Source of the DNA: Misgurnus anguillicaudatus
Taxonomy: Eukaryota > Chordata > Actinopteri > Cypriniformes > Cobitidae
Assembly: GCF_027580225.2 (NCBI RefSeq)
Contig: NC_073356.2
Location: 4,704,001 to 4,768,000, forward strand
Length of the DNA stretch: 64,000 bases
Direction: 5' to 3'
Below, one piece after another: positions 1-11,040 of this stretch. Both the position numbers and the translations under genes were made by a program. Each line of letters begins with the position of its first letter. Positions within the stretch are counted from its first letter, which is position 1. The notes beneath the pieces were generated by a model. That model was not told where the DNA came from. It made no database searches and was given only the letters and a program-made list of their open reading frames with translations.

Positions 1-208
1 TCTGCGGAATCACTGGAGTTGAAAGTGGAACTGAAGCCACAGACGACATTGCTCAAAGTATTCATAGTTTCTTATTGTTTTATGCTTAAAACGTCTCCTA
101 AAAATACATATTGTGCAAGTCATATGAGCAAATATAAAAGCCACCTAACGGGAAAAAGACTGTTATTTATATTAGCATTATAAATTATAAATAATATATA
201 AATAATAG

Positions 209-213
209 CATTA

Positions 214-246
<33 letters not shown>
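209..246. repeat. (TAT)n microsatellite
   Basis: A short TAT/ATT trinucleotide run lies inside the probable intron of the Harbinger Myb-like gene. The surrounding 120-300 is AT-rich, with no coding signal. Confidence 0.8.
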
Positions 247-248
<2 letters not shown>

Positions 249-335
249 TACTTTATTGCAAAGTGAATTAGGACACAATTCTGTAAAGTTACAAATTCTG
301 TAAAGTTCTGTAAAGTTCTTGTTTATTCATCGGCA

Positions 336-697
336 GGTGTTGCGTCAGGTCAGCCAACCTGCGACAGCCAACTCGCAACAGAAACTTGGTTGCGCCAGCA
401 TCAGCGGGAGATCTGCCTGTGCTTCGTACAGACCGTCCAGAGAGCACACAAGACAAAGAACCGCTAGTCGACAATACAAGGAAAAGGAAACGTACAAACG
501 AGCAGGATGAAGACATAAACTATAGCCGTTGTAAGCTAATCAAACTTGAATGTGCGAAAGTAGAACAGGAGATCTTAAAAATAAAAAGTGAACGAAAAAA
601 GCTAGAACTCGAAAATGTGAAACTAAACCTAGAAATAATAAAATTACAAGAGGAGTTAAAGCCTCTTGGCTACTCCTTCAACATCGTTGAAATGTAG
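336..697 (+). CDS. Harbinger Myb/SANT-like accessory protein, last exon
   Basis: The open frame ends at TAG 697 and follows a possible acceptor (cag) near 335. The readable protein is rich in Lys and Glu: a basic patch (RKRKR) is followed by about 60 residues of heptad-like Leu/Ile/Lys/Glu, predicted coiled coil (for example EQEILKIKSERKKLELENVK). This basic patch plus C-terminal coiled coil is the usual tail of the Myb/SANT-like DNA-binding partner that helps Harbinger transposase bind its ends and enter the nucleus. The SANT domain itself would be in upstream exons outside the window. The exon is open and unbroken. The family call is inferred from this layout and from the convergent transposase; the start codon is not in this exon. 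Confidence 0.6.
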
Positions 698-1049
698 TCA
701 TTTTGATAATTTCATTGCCAATTGTTTAAAGCTAATGGTTAATTCCTGAGACCTACAAGATACTGTTCATTATTAGTATATTTAATAACTTGTTTGCACC
801 ACAACATTTATGTTTTAATATTTATTATTCTTGTACCTTAATACAACGTATACTGCTATTGAATATGTGTGTGCAGACACCATTAAATAAATTTAAAAAG
901 AAGAAATATTTTCAATGAATGGAAGTTACAGTTGAATTAATTTAAAATAATCTATGAAAAAAATACAGTTTAAAAAAGGATTACTTATTGTAAATAATTT
1001 GTGTATGGACTTAAAAATAAAAAGAACATGTGTGTGTTTTAGTGTAATA

Positions 1050-1829
1050 TAAGTGAAATTATTCTGTGTGATGAAACGCCTAGCAGTTACACCCTCTTGC
1101 ACTGCTGGGTCTTGAAATTGTCTGTGGGACCTCCTTAATCTATTCACCTCCCAGATCATCAATTGGCATTTTCCACAGCATGGCCAAATTATGCAATACA
1201 ATGCATGCTCCTATCACCTTTGCTGCTCTCTCTGGCTCCATTGCAATTCCTAACAAGCACATTTGTAGTGTTTTCAAAACTTGTACTTTGTCTGAAATAT
1301 AACCCAGTCTAAACTGATAAAATAATCAAACAAATTTAAATCTGCTGTCACATACCCCTGTGAAGACATGACCACCTCCTTTTTAATACACCTATACTTC
1401 TTTCCACTGTTACCCGTGTTTTGGTATGTGCAGAATTGAAATTTTCCTCTGCCTGTGTGGAAGGGTTTAAGTATGGTGTCATCAACCACTTTTTAAGTGG
1501 GTAGGCAGAATCACCCAGCAGAATGCCACGATACTCCCCAGAATCAAATTTATCAAAGATGTTTGATCTTCTTAGGATGAAACTGTCGTGCTTTGAACCT
1601 GGCCATCTCGCAACACAGTTTAAAAAACATAAATTCGGGTCACAGATGACTTGGGTGTTTAGGGAATGGAAGCCTTTCCTATTCACAAACGCATTCTCAT
1701 CTACTGTGGGTGCTTTTCTCCTGATTTGTGTCCCATCAATACAGCCAAGTACGTCAGGAAAACCGGCAATGGCATGGAATTTTTGCCTGTTCGTATTTTG
1801 TGCGTTTATTCTTGGCATACACACGTAGT
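1050..1829 (-). pseudogene. Harbinger (HARBI1-like) transposase, C-terminal part
   Basis: The DDE nuclease half of a Harbinger transposase. The three acidic residues are visible in order: CIDGT, then LLGDSAYP, then TVERSIGVLKRRW. The frame runs open from 1829 to 1348, then a stop interrupts it. A conserved tail (ACIVLHNLAMLWKMP) reappears near 1200-1160, and a further frame shift precedes a final stretch, RRFITQNNF. About 60 bp between 1345 and 1285 could be a small unspliced intron (GTATGT to TTTCAG) or an insertion. The N-terminal half lies at 4216-4595. Removing the LTR element and one TATTC copy joins the two halves in frame (…CRNMN / NYVCMPR…), so the transposase was open at that point when the LTR element inserted. 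Confidence 0.85.
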
Positions 1830-1834
1830 TATTC

Positions 1835-2573
1835 TGTCACGTACGGTTTAACACCGGATTGTGAAAAGTAAAAGACGAACCCAAACGCAAAGATGTATAA
1901 AAATATAACTATGATTTATTTACAAAAAGGAATAACAGAAACACCCACGAGGGGGTAAAACAGAAGATAACTGAAAACACTGTGATGGAACACAAACACG
2001 GGAATAACTGGAACAATAAAGCATTTCAGAAACATGGAACACTAAACTTCAACAAACGCACGCACACCACACAGAGAACACAAGGGCATTATAAAGACAC
2101 CACATCAATGGGGAACAGGTGAACATAATTAATCACTTAAGACACGAGTACATAAGGGAGTAAGGTAAAAGTGACAAGACACTGGGAACACGTGTCACAC
2201 ATACATGATGTGAAACAACACGTATTCCCACATAAACACAATGCTGCCCTGGTCTTGCCCTCTGGATAATAACCAAAGTCAGGCAAGACCATGACAGCCA
2301 CAAAACACTGGGAACACGTGTCACACAGATATGATGTGAAACACACGTGTTCCCATGTAAACACAATGCTGCCCTGACCTTGCCCTCAGAACATAGACCT
2401 GAACCTATACTAAGGTCTGGCAAGATCACGACAGCAACAAGACACCGGAAACATGTGGAAGCCACACACACAATGTGATTCCACATGCCCCCACACAGAA
2501 CATAATACTGCCACGGTCCTGTCAGATGCACTCAGACCTACATCTAGCACAGATGTCTGACAGGACCGTGACA
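1835..2573 (-). repeat. LTR (3' copy in element orientation)
   Basis: 739 bp, beginning TGTCACGTACGG and ending GGACCGTGACA on the + strand. It contains several internal degenerate repeats of a CACACGTGTTCCCA-like unit and a CAAGACA/GGAACACGTG series. It is nearly identical to 3475-4210; the visible differences are an AACGC/TA-type indel near 1890 and a T/C change near 2350. Confidence 0.93.
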
Positions 2574-2629
2574 GTACCCCCCTCTTAAAAGACGGATACA
2601 AGACGTCACAACAAGAACAAACAAAAACA

Positions 2630-3439
2630 TTAAACACGAGGAACGAAAGACTGCACAACAGAAGACAACCACGACAACATTACTACAAACAACAAAGGTA
2701 AACAAACATATGTGACAAAGGGATTAGGGTGATTTAACAAAAACAATATATGATGAAGGGGAGGTGGGGCAAAAACAGGGGGAACAAAATGTCCAAAGTT
2801 ATGAGACTTAAAGTCCCGCGGCTGAAAAGCCGCCTGGTGACGTGTCTCGGGCTGTGCCGGCGGGTGACGTGTCTCCGGCTGCGCCGGACGTGATCCCGGC
2901 TGCGCCGGTGGGTGACGTGTCTCCGGCTGTGCCGGACGTGTCCCCGGCTGCGCCGGCGGGTGACGTGTCTCCGGCTGCGCCGGCGGGCGACGTGTCTCCG
3001 GCTGCGCCGGCGGGCGACGTGTCTCCGGCTGCGCCGGCGGGCGACGTGTCTCCGGCTGCGCCGGCGGGCGACGTGTCTCCGGCTGCGCCGGCGGGCGACG
3101 TGTCTCCGGCTGCGCCGGCGGGCGACGAGTCTCCGGCTGCGCCGATTCCGAGGCCCTCTTCGTACTCTTCCTCCTCCGTCTCGACGCAGGGAGTGCAGGA
3201 CCGAGACTGGCCCCGGGAGTAATCTCCAGCACCGGGGAGACGGGAGTCGACCTCTCCAGCCGGATAGCCCCGGTCCTAATGCCCCTCAAGCTGGCCTGAG
3301 TCTGGCGGGATCCAGCAGGTCCGGTTGGTCGCCGCCTGGCGTACCTCGGGTCTGCATACGAGTGGGTCATAGAATTCGTAACCCGACTCGTATGCGGGAC
3401 GTGAACCCCTTCCCCGTATCGCCAGGCGGCTACCGGCAA
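2630..3439 (-). CDS. Repetitive Pro-rich ORF inside the LTR element
   Basis: An open frame of 269 codons starts about 35 bp inside the 5' LTR. The first ~100 residues are basic and unremarkable. The middle is about ten tandem 9-residue units of the type AQPETRRPP, and the tail is unremarkable. The ORF is open mainly because the 27-bp unit has no stops in several frames; a + strand frame reads GDVSPAAPA repeatedly. I recognise no gag, protease, RT or integrase motif. It may be a non-functional leader or a captured repeat, so real translation is doubtful. Confidence 0.3.
   Translation of the reverse strand: MPVAAWRYGEGVHVPHTSRVTNSMTHSYADPRYARRRPTGPAGSRQTQASLRGIRTGAIRLERSTPVSPVLEITPGASLGPALPASRRRRKSTKRASESAQPETRRPPAQPETRRPPAQPETRRPPAQPETRRPPAQPETRRPPAQPETRRPPAQPETRHPPAQPGTRPAQPETRHPPAQPGSRPAQPETRHPPAQPETRHQAAFQPRDFKSHNFGHFVPPVFAPPPLHHILFLLNHPNPFVTYVCLPLLFVVMLSWLSSVVQSFVPRV
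2826..3143. repeat. 27-bp GC-rich minisatellite inside the LTR element
   Basis: Tandem copies of a 27-bp unit based on GTGTCTCCGGCTGCGCC. The copies from about 2955 to 3120 are almost identical, while the flanking copies (2835-2950) are more diverged or shortened. GC content is far above the surrounding AT-rich LTR sequence. Confidence 0.9.
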
Positions 3440-3474
3440 ACATCTTCGCTGGGTTCTGTTGGGTGCGTGCGTTA

Positions 3475-4210
3475 TGTCACGTACGGTTTAACACCGGATT
3501 GTGAAAAGTAAAAGACGAACCCATAAAAGATGTATAAAAATATAACTATGATTTATTTACAAAAAGGAATAACAGAAACACCCACGAGGGGGTAAAACAG
3601 AAGATAACTGAAAACACTGTGATGGAACACAAACACGGGAATAACTGGAACAATAAAGCATTTCAGAAACATGGAACACTAAACTTCAACAAACGCACGC
3701 ACACCACACAGAGAACACAAGGGCATTATAAAGACACCACATCAATGGGGAACAGGTGAACATAATTAATCACTTAAGACACGAGTACATAAGGGAGTAA
3801 GGTAAAAGTGACAAGACACTGGGAACACGTGTCACACATACATGATGTGAAACAACACGTATTCCCACATAAACACAATGCTGCCCTGGTCTTGCCCTCT
3901 GGATAATAACCAAAGTCAGGCAAGACCATGACAGCCACAAAACACTGGGAACACGTGTCACACAGATATGATGTGAAACACACGTGTTCCCACGTAAACA
4001 CAATGCTGCCCTGACCTTGCCCTCAGAACATAGACCTGAACCTATACTAAGGTCTGGCAAGATCACGACAGCAACAAGACACCGGAAACATGTGGAAGCC
4101 ACACACACAATGTGATTCCACATGCCCCCACACAGAACATAATACTGCCACGGTCCTGTCAGATGCACTCAGACCTACATCTAGCACAGATGTCTGACAG
4201 GACCGTGACA
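3475..4210 (-). repeat. LTR (5' copy in element orientation)
   Basis: 736 bp, almost identical to 1835-2573, with the same TGTCACG…CGTGACA ends. It is followed immediately by the right copy of the TATTC target duplication. The primer-binding region would begin at 3474 reading leftward on the - strand (TAACGCACGCACC); I could not assign a tRNA to it. Confidence 0.93.
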
Positions 4211-4215
4211 TATTC

Positions 4216-4595
4216 ATGTTACGACACAAGGCTAGAGACACCCTGCGGATCACTCTACAAACTGTAGATTTATGAATCTGAATGCAATCGCCTATTACAT
4301 TTTGCATTGATCCTGTTGCAAAAAAACGTAAGGCGACACACACTTGAAGGCTTGGGGACAGAGTGCCGTTTCTCTCTGTGTCGTGCTGAATATCAGACGC
4401 TATCAAGTCTGTTATCCGCATTATTCCTTCTCTTTTAAAGCGCAAACGAGCATATATGTCGACATCATCATAAATATCCAAAGGATGATGTCTGTCTCGT
4501 AAGACTCGTTGACGAAATTGCGGCTCATCATGATCAATTATGAGCTCATCGATATAATCTACTCTGGCTGACATCTTATTCCAACCGCTATTCAT
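4216..4595 (-). pseudogene. Harbinger transposase, N-terminal part
   Basis: Open frame from ATG 4595 to the LTR insertion. It includes the helix-turn-helix region that precedes the nuclease in HARBI1-like proteins; segments such as LQVCVALRFFATGSMQNVIG and HKSTVCRVIRRV are characteristic. Alone it is truncated: past 4215 the frame runs into LTR sequence. It continues in frame in the C-terminal segment ending at 1829. Confidence 0.85.
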
Positions 4596-4762
4596 GGACA
4601 GAGGCTTCCGTAAATATTTAGTTACAACGTATTGTTACGTTTAAACTAAGTTTAATGGTGCAACTTAAAAACATTTAGTAGTGCGTAAGTTGTAACTTAG
4701 TGCCCATTTACGTCGTAACTAGGCTACGCTGTAACTTACGCACAGCTGGTGCAACCGGCCCC

Positions 4763-5525
4763 AGAACAGTACATGTTATATTAAAAAGAGCAGAGGCAGT
4801 ATTATTTCACTCTTGAAATACATTTTTATAATCTTCATAATTTTGTATAATTAGCTCATGCTCCTCCGCTAAAAAATACACTGCTCGTACGTGCTCTCTC
4901 TATTTTCTATTCCGATTGGTTGTTCGGTGCTGACGTCACTCTTTTATGTGCACGCGCAGGTGGAGTAATCATAGCCTAAAGATCAAAGCCTGAGTTGACA
5001 GAGAAAGTTGATAAGCCGCTTCATGTGACCACTAAAGCCTGATTGCATCAGTTTGGTTTTGTCAACTCAAAACCAATCCTGTAACCCCGAGTTTGTTCAG
5101 CTACCTTCATGGTATAGGCCCCAGGTGTAGCTAAAGGTCTTAAAAGCTAAACGTGTTATATTCTGTGTTTGATTCAGGAGGCTGGAATGAATGTTCTTAT
5201 TTGTATTTATAGCATTGACTTTATTTTAGGTTTAGAATATACGAATTTTAACTACAAAACCTTCCTACTAGAGAATCCCAAAGGCAAATATACAGTATGT
5301 GCCCAGTTAAGTTTGTGGCTGTGTTGTAATATTTAGGATAATAGCCTACACAACGTTATAAGTACCACTGCAAACTACAATCAGCAAAATGCAAATGTAT
5401 TAATAACATTGCAAAATTACTCACATAGCTGTATGTTGCACAATCATCTTTAATAGTTTAAAACCAACAGTATAGTGGTCAATATGTTTTATAGTCAACA
5501 CGTAAGTTAAATAATTACAATCTAG

Positions 5526-5528
<3 letters not shown>
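4763..5528. other. No gene seen; AT-rich intergenic sequence with a possible MITE end
   Basis: No credible ORF. A stretch at about 4969-5125 ending in TATAGGCCCC looks like a short interspersed element, but I could not find a paired inverted repeat. The rest is AT-rich with no recognised feature. Confidence 0.5.
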
Positions 5529-5578
<50 letters not shown>

Positions 5579-5851
5579 TCTGGTTTCCATGTTTTGTGGG
5601 GACATTCCATAGACGTAATGCATTTTATACCATACAAACTGTATATTTTATTCCCCTAACCTGCCCCATTCCCTAACCCCAACCATCACAGAAAACTTTC
5701 TGCTACTTCACATTTTCAAGAAACATCATTTTGTTTGTTTTATAAGCTTTTTTCCTCATGGGGACATCAAAATGTCCCCACAAGGTCACAAAAACACTGG
5801 TATTCCTATCTTTGTGGGGACAATTGGTCCCCACAACGTGATAATTACCAG

Positions 5852-5884
<33 letters not shown>
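5529..5884. repeat. Interspersed fish repeat bounded by (CA)n microsatellites
   Basis: A (CA)n run at 5529-5577 and another at 5854-5884 bracket about 275 bp containing GTGGGGACATTCC, a CCCTAACC-rich stretch and two inverted TGGGGACA/TGTCCCCA blocks. I recognise this as a common cyprinid interspersed repeat that carries CA tails. It has no coding content. Confidence 0.7.
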
Positions 5885-5887
<3 letters not shown>

Positions 5888-6690
5888 TTCTTAAACATGC
5901 CATTGTTAACTTTTGATTTTTTTATAGACATTGATGTAAATAATTTGTACTTTTTCTTGGGAATTTCTGAAATAAAGAAAAAATACACATTTTGTTGTTC
6001 ATTGTGGTGCAAAATAATAACATCACAACAAACCCCAACCCTTACTCACAAAAAAACTTAATTCATCAGCTGCTATATGGATTAAACTGCTGTAGAGTTA
6101 ACTGGTTCGTGAAGTAAATCTGCTCAGCTTCCTGCTTGTACAGCCAGACCATGCATGATGAGCTACCAGGAGAACATAACAATTTTATAATTACACCATT
6201 TTATTAATACAGAAGCTATTATACACAACACTTATTATACACTGCACTAGTAGACATTGCTCCTTTTAGCCGTATGCTTTACAATGTTTTCCAAAATGTG
6301 GGTTGCAGCAGCAGGTAGCCGTAGCTTAAACTACATGAGATTGTCAAAACCTTAATGAAATCAACTGCACAAAATACAAATAATTTTGTAGCTCCTGTTA
6401 CAATGATAAGTTATAAACAGTATGCAGTTTTGTGAATTACAATTACATAAATATCAGAGTTGGGCAAAGATACATCAAAATGTATTTTAAAATAGAATAC
6501 CAAATACCTTAGATTCAAGTGTATCAAAATAAACTACAAAATACAGCAGCCACAACATGTATCAAAATAAACTACTGCATTTTTGTATTTTGAAAATACT
6601 AAAAATAGTTTTACAGGGGAGCATGACATTTCTTTGCAAACCTGAGTTGGCCTATTTGATCTTTTGCTTCACCACAGAAGTCTTTCTTTT
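5885..6690. other. No gene seen; short interspersed repeat at about 6455-6580
   Basis: AT-rich. The stretch 6455-6580 holds repeated TATCAAAATAAACTAC-like blocks of a kind common in fish introns. The remaining ORFs are short and show no similarity I recognise. Confidence 0.45.
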
Positions 6691-8109
6691 ACCACCCCGT
6701 CACGGACAATATGTATGCCATCTGTGTAGTAAAACAAGAAATATATTTATAAAATCTAATGTTTTCCTAATAGTAAAATGTCCCTTTCTTGGAAACCATC
6801 AATAGAAAGTCTATAATTTAATTTAAATAATTATTATTCGTTTTTTAATCTTGAAATATGAATTCGACATTTCAATGGCCTCATTGTTTGTACAAAAACA
6901 TACGAATACACTTAAAAAATACAAATAAACTTACATTTATTTGAATAGTCCACACAACAAGAACATCATTCAACATTAATTTATTTAAAATGTATTTTCT
7001 ATTACATAAGTTTTTAACAAAATGACCCCGTGACGGGGTGGTAACTGATGTCACAGATAGGTTCACTGTGACAAGGTGGTATGGACAAAGTGTGTATCTA
7101 TATATGGTATGCTTGTTTTAATCTTTATAAAACTGGGGGAGGGGAAACATTAACATTGGAAACTTTGGTCATGCTGTGAAAAACTAAAATAAGAGCATCA
7201 TTACAGTGAGTGAGTGAGTGAGTGAGTGAGTGAGTGAGTGAGTGAGTGAGTGAGTGAGTGAGTGACACAGTGAGTGAGTGAGTGAGTGAGTGAGTGAGTG
7301 AGTGACACAGTGAGTGAATGAGTGAGTGAATGAATGAGTGAGTGACACAGTGAGTGAGTGACACAGTGAGTGAGTGACACAGTGAGTGAGTGACACAGAG
7401 AGTGAGTGACACAGAGAGTGAGTGACACAGAGAGTGAGTGACACAGAGAGTGAGTGAGTGAGTGAGTGAGTGAGTGAGTGAGTGACACAGTGAGTGAGTG
7501 AGTGGCACAGTGAGTGAGTGAGTGAGTGAGTGAATGAGTGAGTGACATAGTGAGTGAGTGACATAGTGAGTGAGTGACATAGTGATTGAGTGACATAGTG
7601 ATTGAGTGACATAGTGATTGAGTGACATAGTGAGTGAATGAATAAACAAACCATGTTAAGTTAACAGAAACAATTTATTAGTCTATATCAGAACCACCCC
7701 GTCACATCCCTTACCACCACGTAACAATAAAACTTGTGACGGGGTGGTATGTGACGGGATGGTAAATATCATCCCAAAATGGCCGCAGATCTTCCATGTG
7801 GTCAAGTTCCTCACCTAGCATACATGCATTCTATCTGAAATATAATTTTATTTGCATTAATAATGTAAAAAAAATATCGAAATTAGTTTTCCCTCTCTAT
7901 CTTGCGTGACGGGGTGGTTGCTTTGAGCTTGACGGAGCCTGTCTAACACAAAAAAATCAACAAATAAAGAATGTAGAGGAATGTCAGTACTTGCCTGTTT
8001 TTGTTCTTGGTGGCAACAAGGCTCCAATGATGTCACTTCTGCTTTGTGATGTCATTTAAAGCAACAGTACATTATTTATAGATAAAACAAGTTAGTGTGA
8101 CGGGGTGGT
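6691..8109. repeat. Cluster of nine copies of GTGACGGGGTGGT in both orientations
   Basis: Exact copies of the 13-mer or its complement lie at 6691-6703, 7030-7042, 7693-7705, 7736-7748, 7906-7918 and 8097-8109. Near copies lie at 7068-7080, 7713-7725 and 7751-7763. Spacing is irregular (15 bp to 600 bp) and both strands are used, so this is not a tandem repeat. The copy at 7030 sits in an ACCCCGTGACGGGGT palindrome. Clusters of a short motif in both orientations are known for subterminal transposase-binding sites of DNA transposons (hAT, CACTA); that reading is inference. No gene is seen in the interval. Confidence 0.6.
7206..7640. repeat. (GTGA)n satellite with GTGACACA interruptions
   Basis: About 435 bp of tetranucleotide GTGA repeat, broken in a higher-order pattern by GACACAGA, GACACAGT and GACATAGT blocks. 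Stop-free frames on the - strand (Thr-His-Ser-Leu repeats) are a consequence of the repeat and are not genes. Confidence 0.95.
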
Positions 8110-8684
8110 AAGTCAAATTGAGGGACGCACACAAATCATCAAATATTTACAAAAAAATAAGGTTTATTTTGAATAAAATGTATCTTATGTGAAAAGGGAC
8201 ACAAATATAATCATGAAAACAATATATTTTTTTTAAAAATACATAACTTATTTGGTGATATTTTGGATGCAAATGTCATGTTGGTCAACACGGACATGTG
8301 AAAATGGCTATGTACTAATGCAAAATTATTTAAAAAAGTATGTTATTCTTTAAGAATAGTGTTTTTATCATATATCATGTTAACAAGAACCCTTGAATGA
8401 ATAACTTTAAGCTTTGTAAGAACATTTTGGGACATTTTTGTGCTTTATGCATCTCATCAAATGTTGCGGACCCAAATGGCACCCGTTTCATAGAATGACT
8501 CACATACTGTAGCCAATGTATGCATCCATACACACGTGCATGAAAGAAACACTATCATAATATATAATATTATTACTGTTAATTAATGTTCATGTTGCTG
8601 TTAGTGTGTACTGTCTGAATATACTTAAATAACTTAGTATCATCTCAATAAATAAAGTTGTTGACATATGTCTTCAACTGACCT
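8110..8684. other. No gene seen
   Basis: AT-rich sequence with no convincing ORF, inverted repeat or tandem array. The last copy of the 13-bp motif lies immediately to its left. Confidence 0.5.
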
Positions 8685-8688
8685 TTAA

Positions 8689-8886
8689 CCTCCTCTGACC
8701 TAGATGTTTTTGTTGTTTGCACCATAATAATTAATTCTGTGTAACTGGAACATGTTGTACACAAATGTGGACAATTACACTGCTTCAAGTTCAAAGAAAA
8801 ATATTTGGATATTATATTAATTGGTTCTTCCTAATTTGCATAGAAATCTGAAATAAAAATGAAAGCAAAGCTCGGGTCTTAAGAGG
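8689..8886. mobile_element. TTAA-flanked MITE of about 200 bp
   Basis: The ends CCTCCTCTGACC and GGGTCTTAAGAGG are imperfect inverted repeats. They are flanked directly by TTAA at 8685-8688 and 8887-8890. A TTAA duplication is the hallmark of piggyBac- and Kolobok-type insertions. I recognise the sequence as a frequent fish repeat. It is non-coding. Confidence 0.7.
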
Positions 8887-8890
8887 TTAA

Positions 8891-11040
8891 ATATTCAAAC
8901 CTTTGATTGTTAAGATTTTCCCCCTCTTTTCTCAGTTGTTTGTTTGTATGGTTCTAGAGAAGCCTAATCATTTAGGCTTGTCAATCATCAAGAACATAAT
9001 AAAAGCACCAGTCTGTGCCTCCAAGCCTAGCTCCTTTCCATCTCCTCCACTGATTTTTTCTTCCTCTCTGCAGTTCTGTTACGGGGGATTTGGGCTCAAG
9101 CCTCGGCCTCAGGTTCACAACTCCCTTTGAGGACAGAAAGCAAAGTTAAGTAAGACTAAATGGGCAGGTGAACTAGTAAACACTCTGTTAAATCCCCTAC
9201 CTCACTGAATTAATAAACAGAAAAAACAATCACTGTTAAGGATAAGTATTTGAAACACATGAAAGGTGTACACCGGTCATGAAAAAACTTTAACATTTTT
9301 CTTGTGATGGTAAACTGGGCCAAAGAGGAAGACTGTATAGTACATAAATACAACACATTGAATGATTACAGACTAAATCTACCACAGTAGTTAGTAGAAC
9401 AATAACTGCCCGAGTTAAATTAGTTTGGTTAGTCTATATTAATAAAAACAAAAATAATCTTAAAATGAACTTTAATACTAAAGACAGCTGATTTGTTAAA
9501 CTTACACTGATGTTCCTCTAGAGTCTAGAATAAAGGATCAACACAGTTGTGGTCACACAAAAAACTATCAGAAGCTAATATGTAGTGGCTTTAACTATAT
9601 TAGCAAATCTGCTAACTTTCAAACCAGTTCTGATGTCTTAAACTGCACAAAAAAGTTCAGGACTTTATTCACATTCGGCACATTCAGTAGGTCACTCACC
9701 CTCTGATTATTGTCCACCTTGCATTAGTGTCCTTTTGTTGTTGGAAATTAAGTTCAATCAGTTCGGTCTATAACAGTAAAACTTGTTTTAACCACTTTAA
9801 ACCACACAGTTATTTGGCGATGACGTTTGGATGGCACTTGCTTAGTGGCGACCTATGTATCAGGCGTGTTATAAGGCGACGTACATAGTTTAGATGCGCT
9901 TAGTACACGTACATTTTTATATAAATTTCGAACATGCGCCGTCGTCGCGTCCGGTAAACGATTCTTCATGCAATAGCCGTGACATCACCGCTGCACTGTA
10001 AAAAGTCATTCTGCAGGCTTGTAGATTTTATGAAATTGAATATGTAAACTTTATTTAATAAAATTAATTTCATGTAGTTTGTTATTTTTTTGTGTTAAAA
10101 TTCTTTAAAAATGACTGGAATAAAAACAACGTATTGTTTTTGTGAAGGATTTAGCTATTCTTATTGTGTATCTGCGCATGTAGCGAATACTGAATAAATC
10201 CAACGTAATGTTAATAAGCTGTTTTAAATCAAAAACCATTCCGGGTTGTATTGCAGGTCGTGAGCGCTGAGCAGACGGATTTAGGAAATATTTCTGTTAT
10301 TGTGCCAAAATTCAAAGTTTTGAAAGCATTTCAGTCGAGAATGTATGTTTTTTAAACAAGAATCTGCAGTAGGTAAAGATATCGCCTATTTAAACATTTC
10401 CTTCGAGTTTTGTGGCGATGGGAGCTCCAGATAATCAGCGGGCGCTCCGCGCGTAAATATACCGGACAACGTCGCCTCACCTCGGCCAGTGTCGCTGAAA
10501 ATCTCCGCTGGCTGTGACGTCAATGTAGTGTTTAAACTGTGGATAAAATTCATTTCGGGTAAATTTAACGGGCAATCTTTAGTCTTATAAGTCTATAAGC
10601 AGTGTTTCTTTGTATAATTTGTTTGTAATTTGTAAATATTAATTACAATAAGGATTAATATGAACTGGGTTTGTACGTAACTTCAGCTTTAGGACCCAGG
10701 AGGTTGCATATCTAGGATGCATCCGTCGATTCGCATGCTGCGATTGGTGGTCCAGATGCAACTCATTTTGAGTGACAGAAAAACTGACCAATCATACTGT
10801 TCCTCTGAATGGGTGGGTTCTCTTATCATTAACTCTCATAGATATGTATCATGTATGTATCTATTTTGACAAATTCTGCTCGCTCGCTCGCTCGCTTGGT
10901 TCGTGTTATAAAAATAAATGTGACTTTACTGCGGTCTTTTTCGGTTTATTTAGTTTTGTGTTAACTATATCCACAAAGTATTTGAATAAATTGGTAATGT
11001 AAAACTATTCTTAGCTGTAAATTAATTGTGTGCTCAATTG
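8891..11040. other. No gene recognised; CpG-containing repeat-like blocks
   Basis: 9000-9780 is unremarkable. The blocks around 9820-9970 and 10390-10530 are richer in CpG and share GGCGA/TCGCC words in opposite orientation, so they may be the two ends of one degraded element. A (GCTC)n run sits at 10878-10895. No reading frame resembles a known protein. Confidence 0.4.

Larger units (their letters stand above)
1835..4210 (-). mobile_element. Young non-autonomous LTR retrotransposon inserted in the Harbinger transposase
   Basis: Two direct repeats of 739 and 736 bp, starting TGTCACG and ending CGTGACA, flank about 900 bp of internal sequence. A 5-bp target duplication TATTC lies at 1830-1834 and 4211-4215. 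The purine tract AAGAGGGGGG, read on the - strand, abuts the LTR at 2573, so the element runs on the - strand and its 5' LTR is 3475-4210. No gag zinc knuckle, protease, reverse transcriptase or integrase is visible inside, only a repetitive ORF. The two LTRs differ by about one substitution and one small indel by eye, so the insertion is recent. Confidence 0.92.
1..4762. mobile_element. Decayed PIF/Harbinger DNA transposon, left end outside the window
   Basis: The element carries two convergent genes typical of fish Harbinger transposons: a Myb/SANT-like accessory gene on the + strand (ending at 697) and an HARBI1-like transposase on the - strand (4595 down to about 1050). The probable right terminus is the GC-rich end finishing at 4762 (reading inward on the - strand, GGGGCCGGTTGCACCAGC), about 165 bp before the transposase start. 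No matching left inverted repeat is seen at the window start, so the left end probably lies upstream. The transposase is interrupted by the LTR element at 1835-4210. A TWA target duplication at 4762 is not evident. Confidence 0.75.

Noticed and set aside
1523..1851. + strand frames opposite the Harbinger transposase
   Set aside because: Antisense shadows of a clear transposase coding stretch.
2842..3511. + strand frames through the 27-bp repeat of the LTR element
   Set aside because: Stop-free because of the repeat, and antisense to the element's orientation.
5660..5690. Telomere-like CCCTAACC stretch
   Set aside because: Only two or three irregular copies, inside a common interspersed repeat.
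7206..7640. CRISPR-like array of direct repeats with spacers
   Set aside because: The 'spacers' are just GTGA units. This is a vertebrate genome and no array has constant repeats with unique spacers.
7125..7654. Three overlapping - strand frames of Thr-His-Ser-Leu repeats
   Set aside because: Translation of a GTGA satellite; no gene context.
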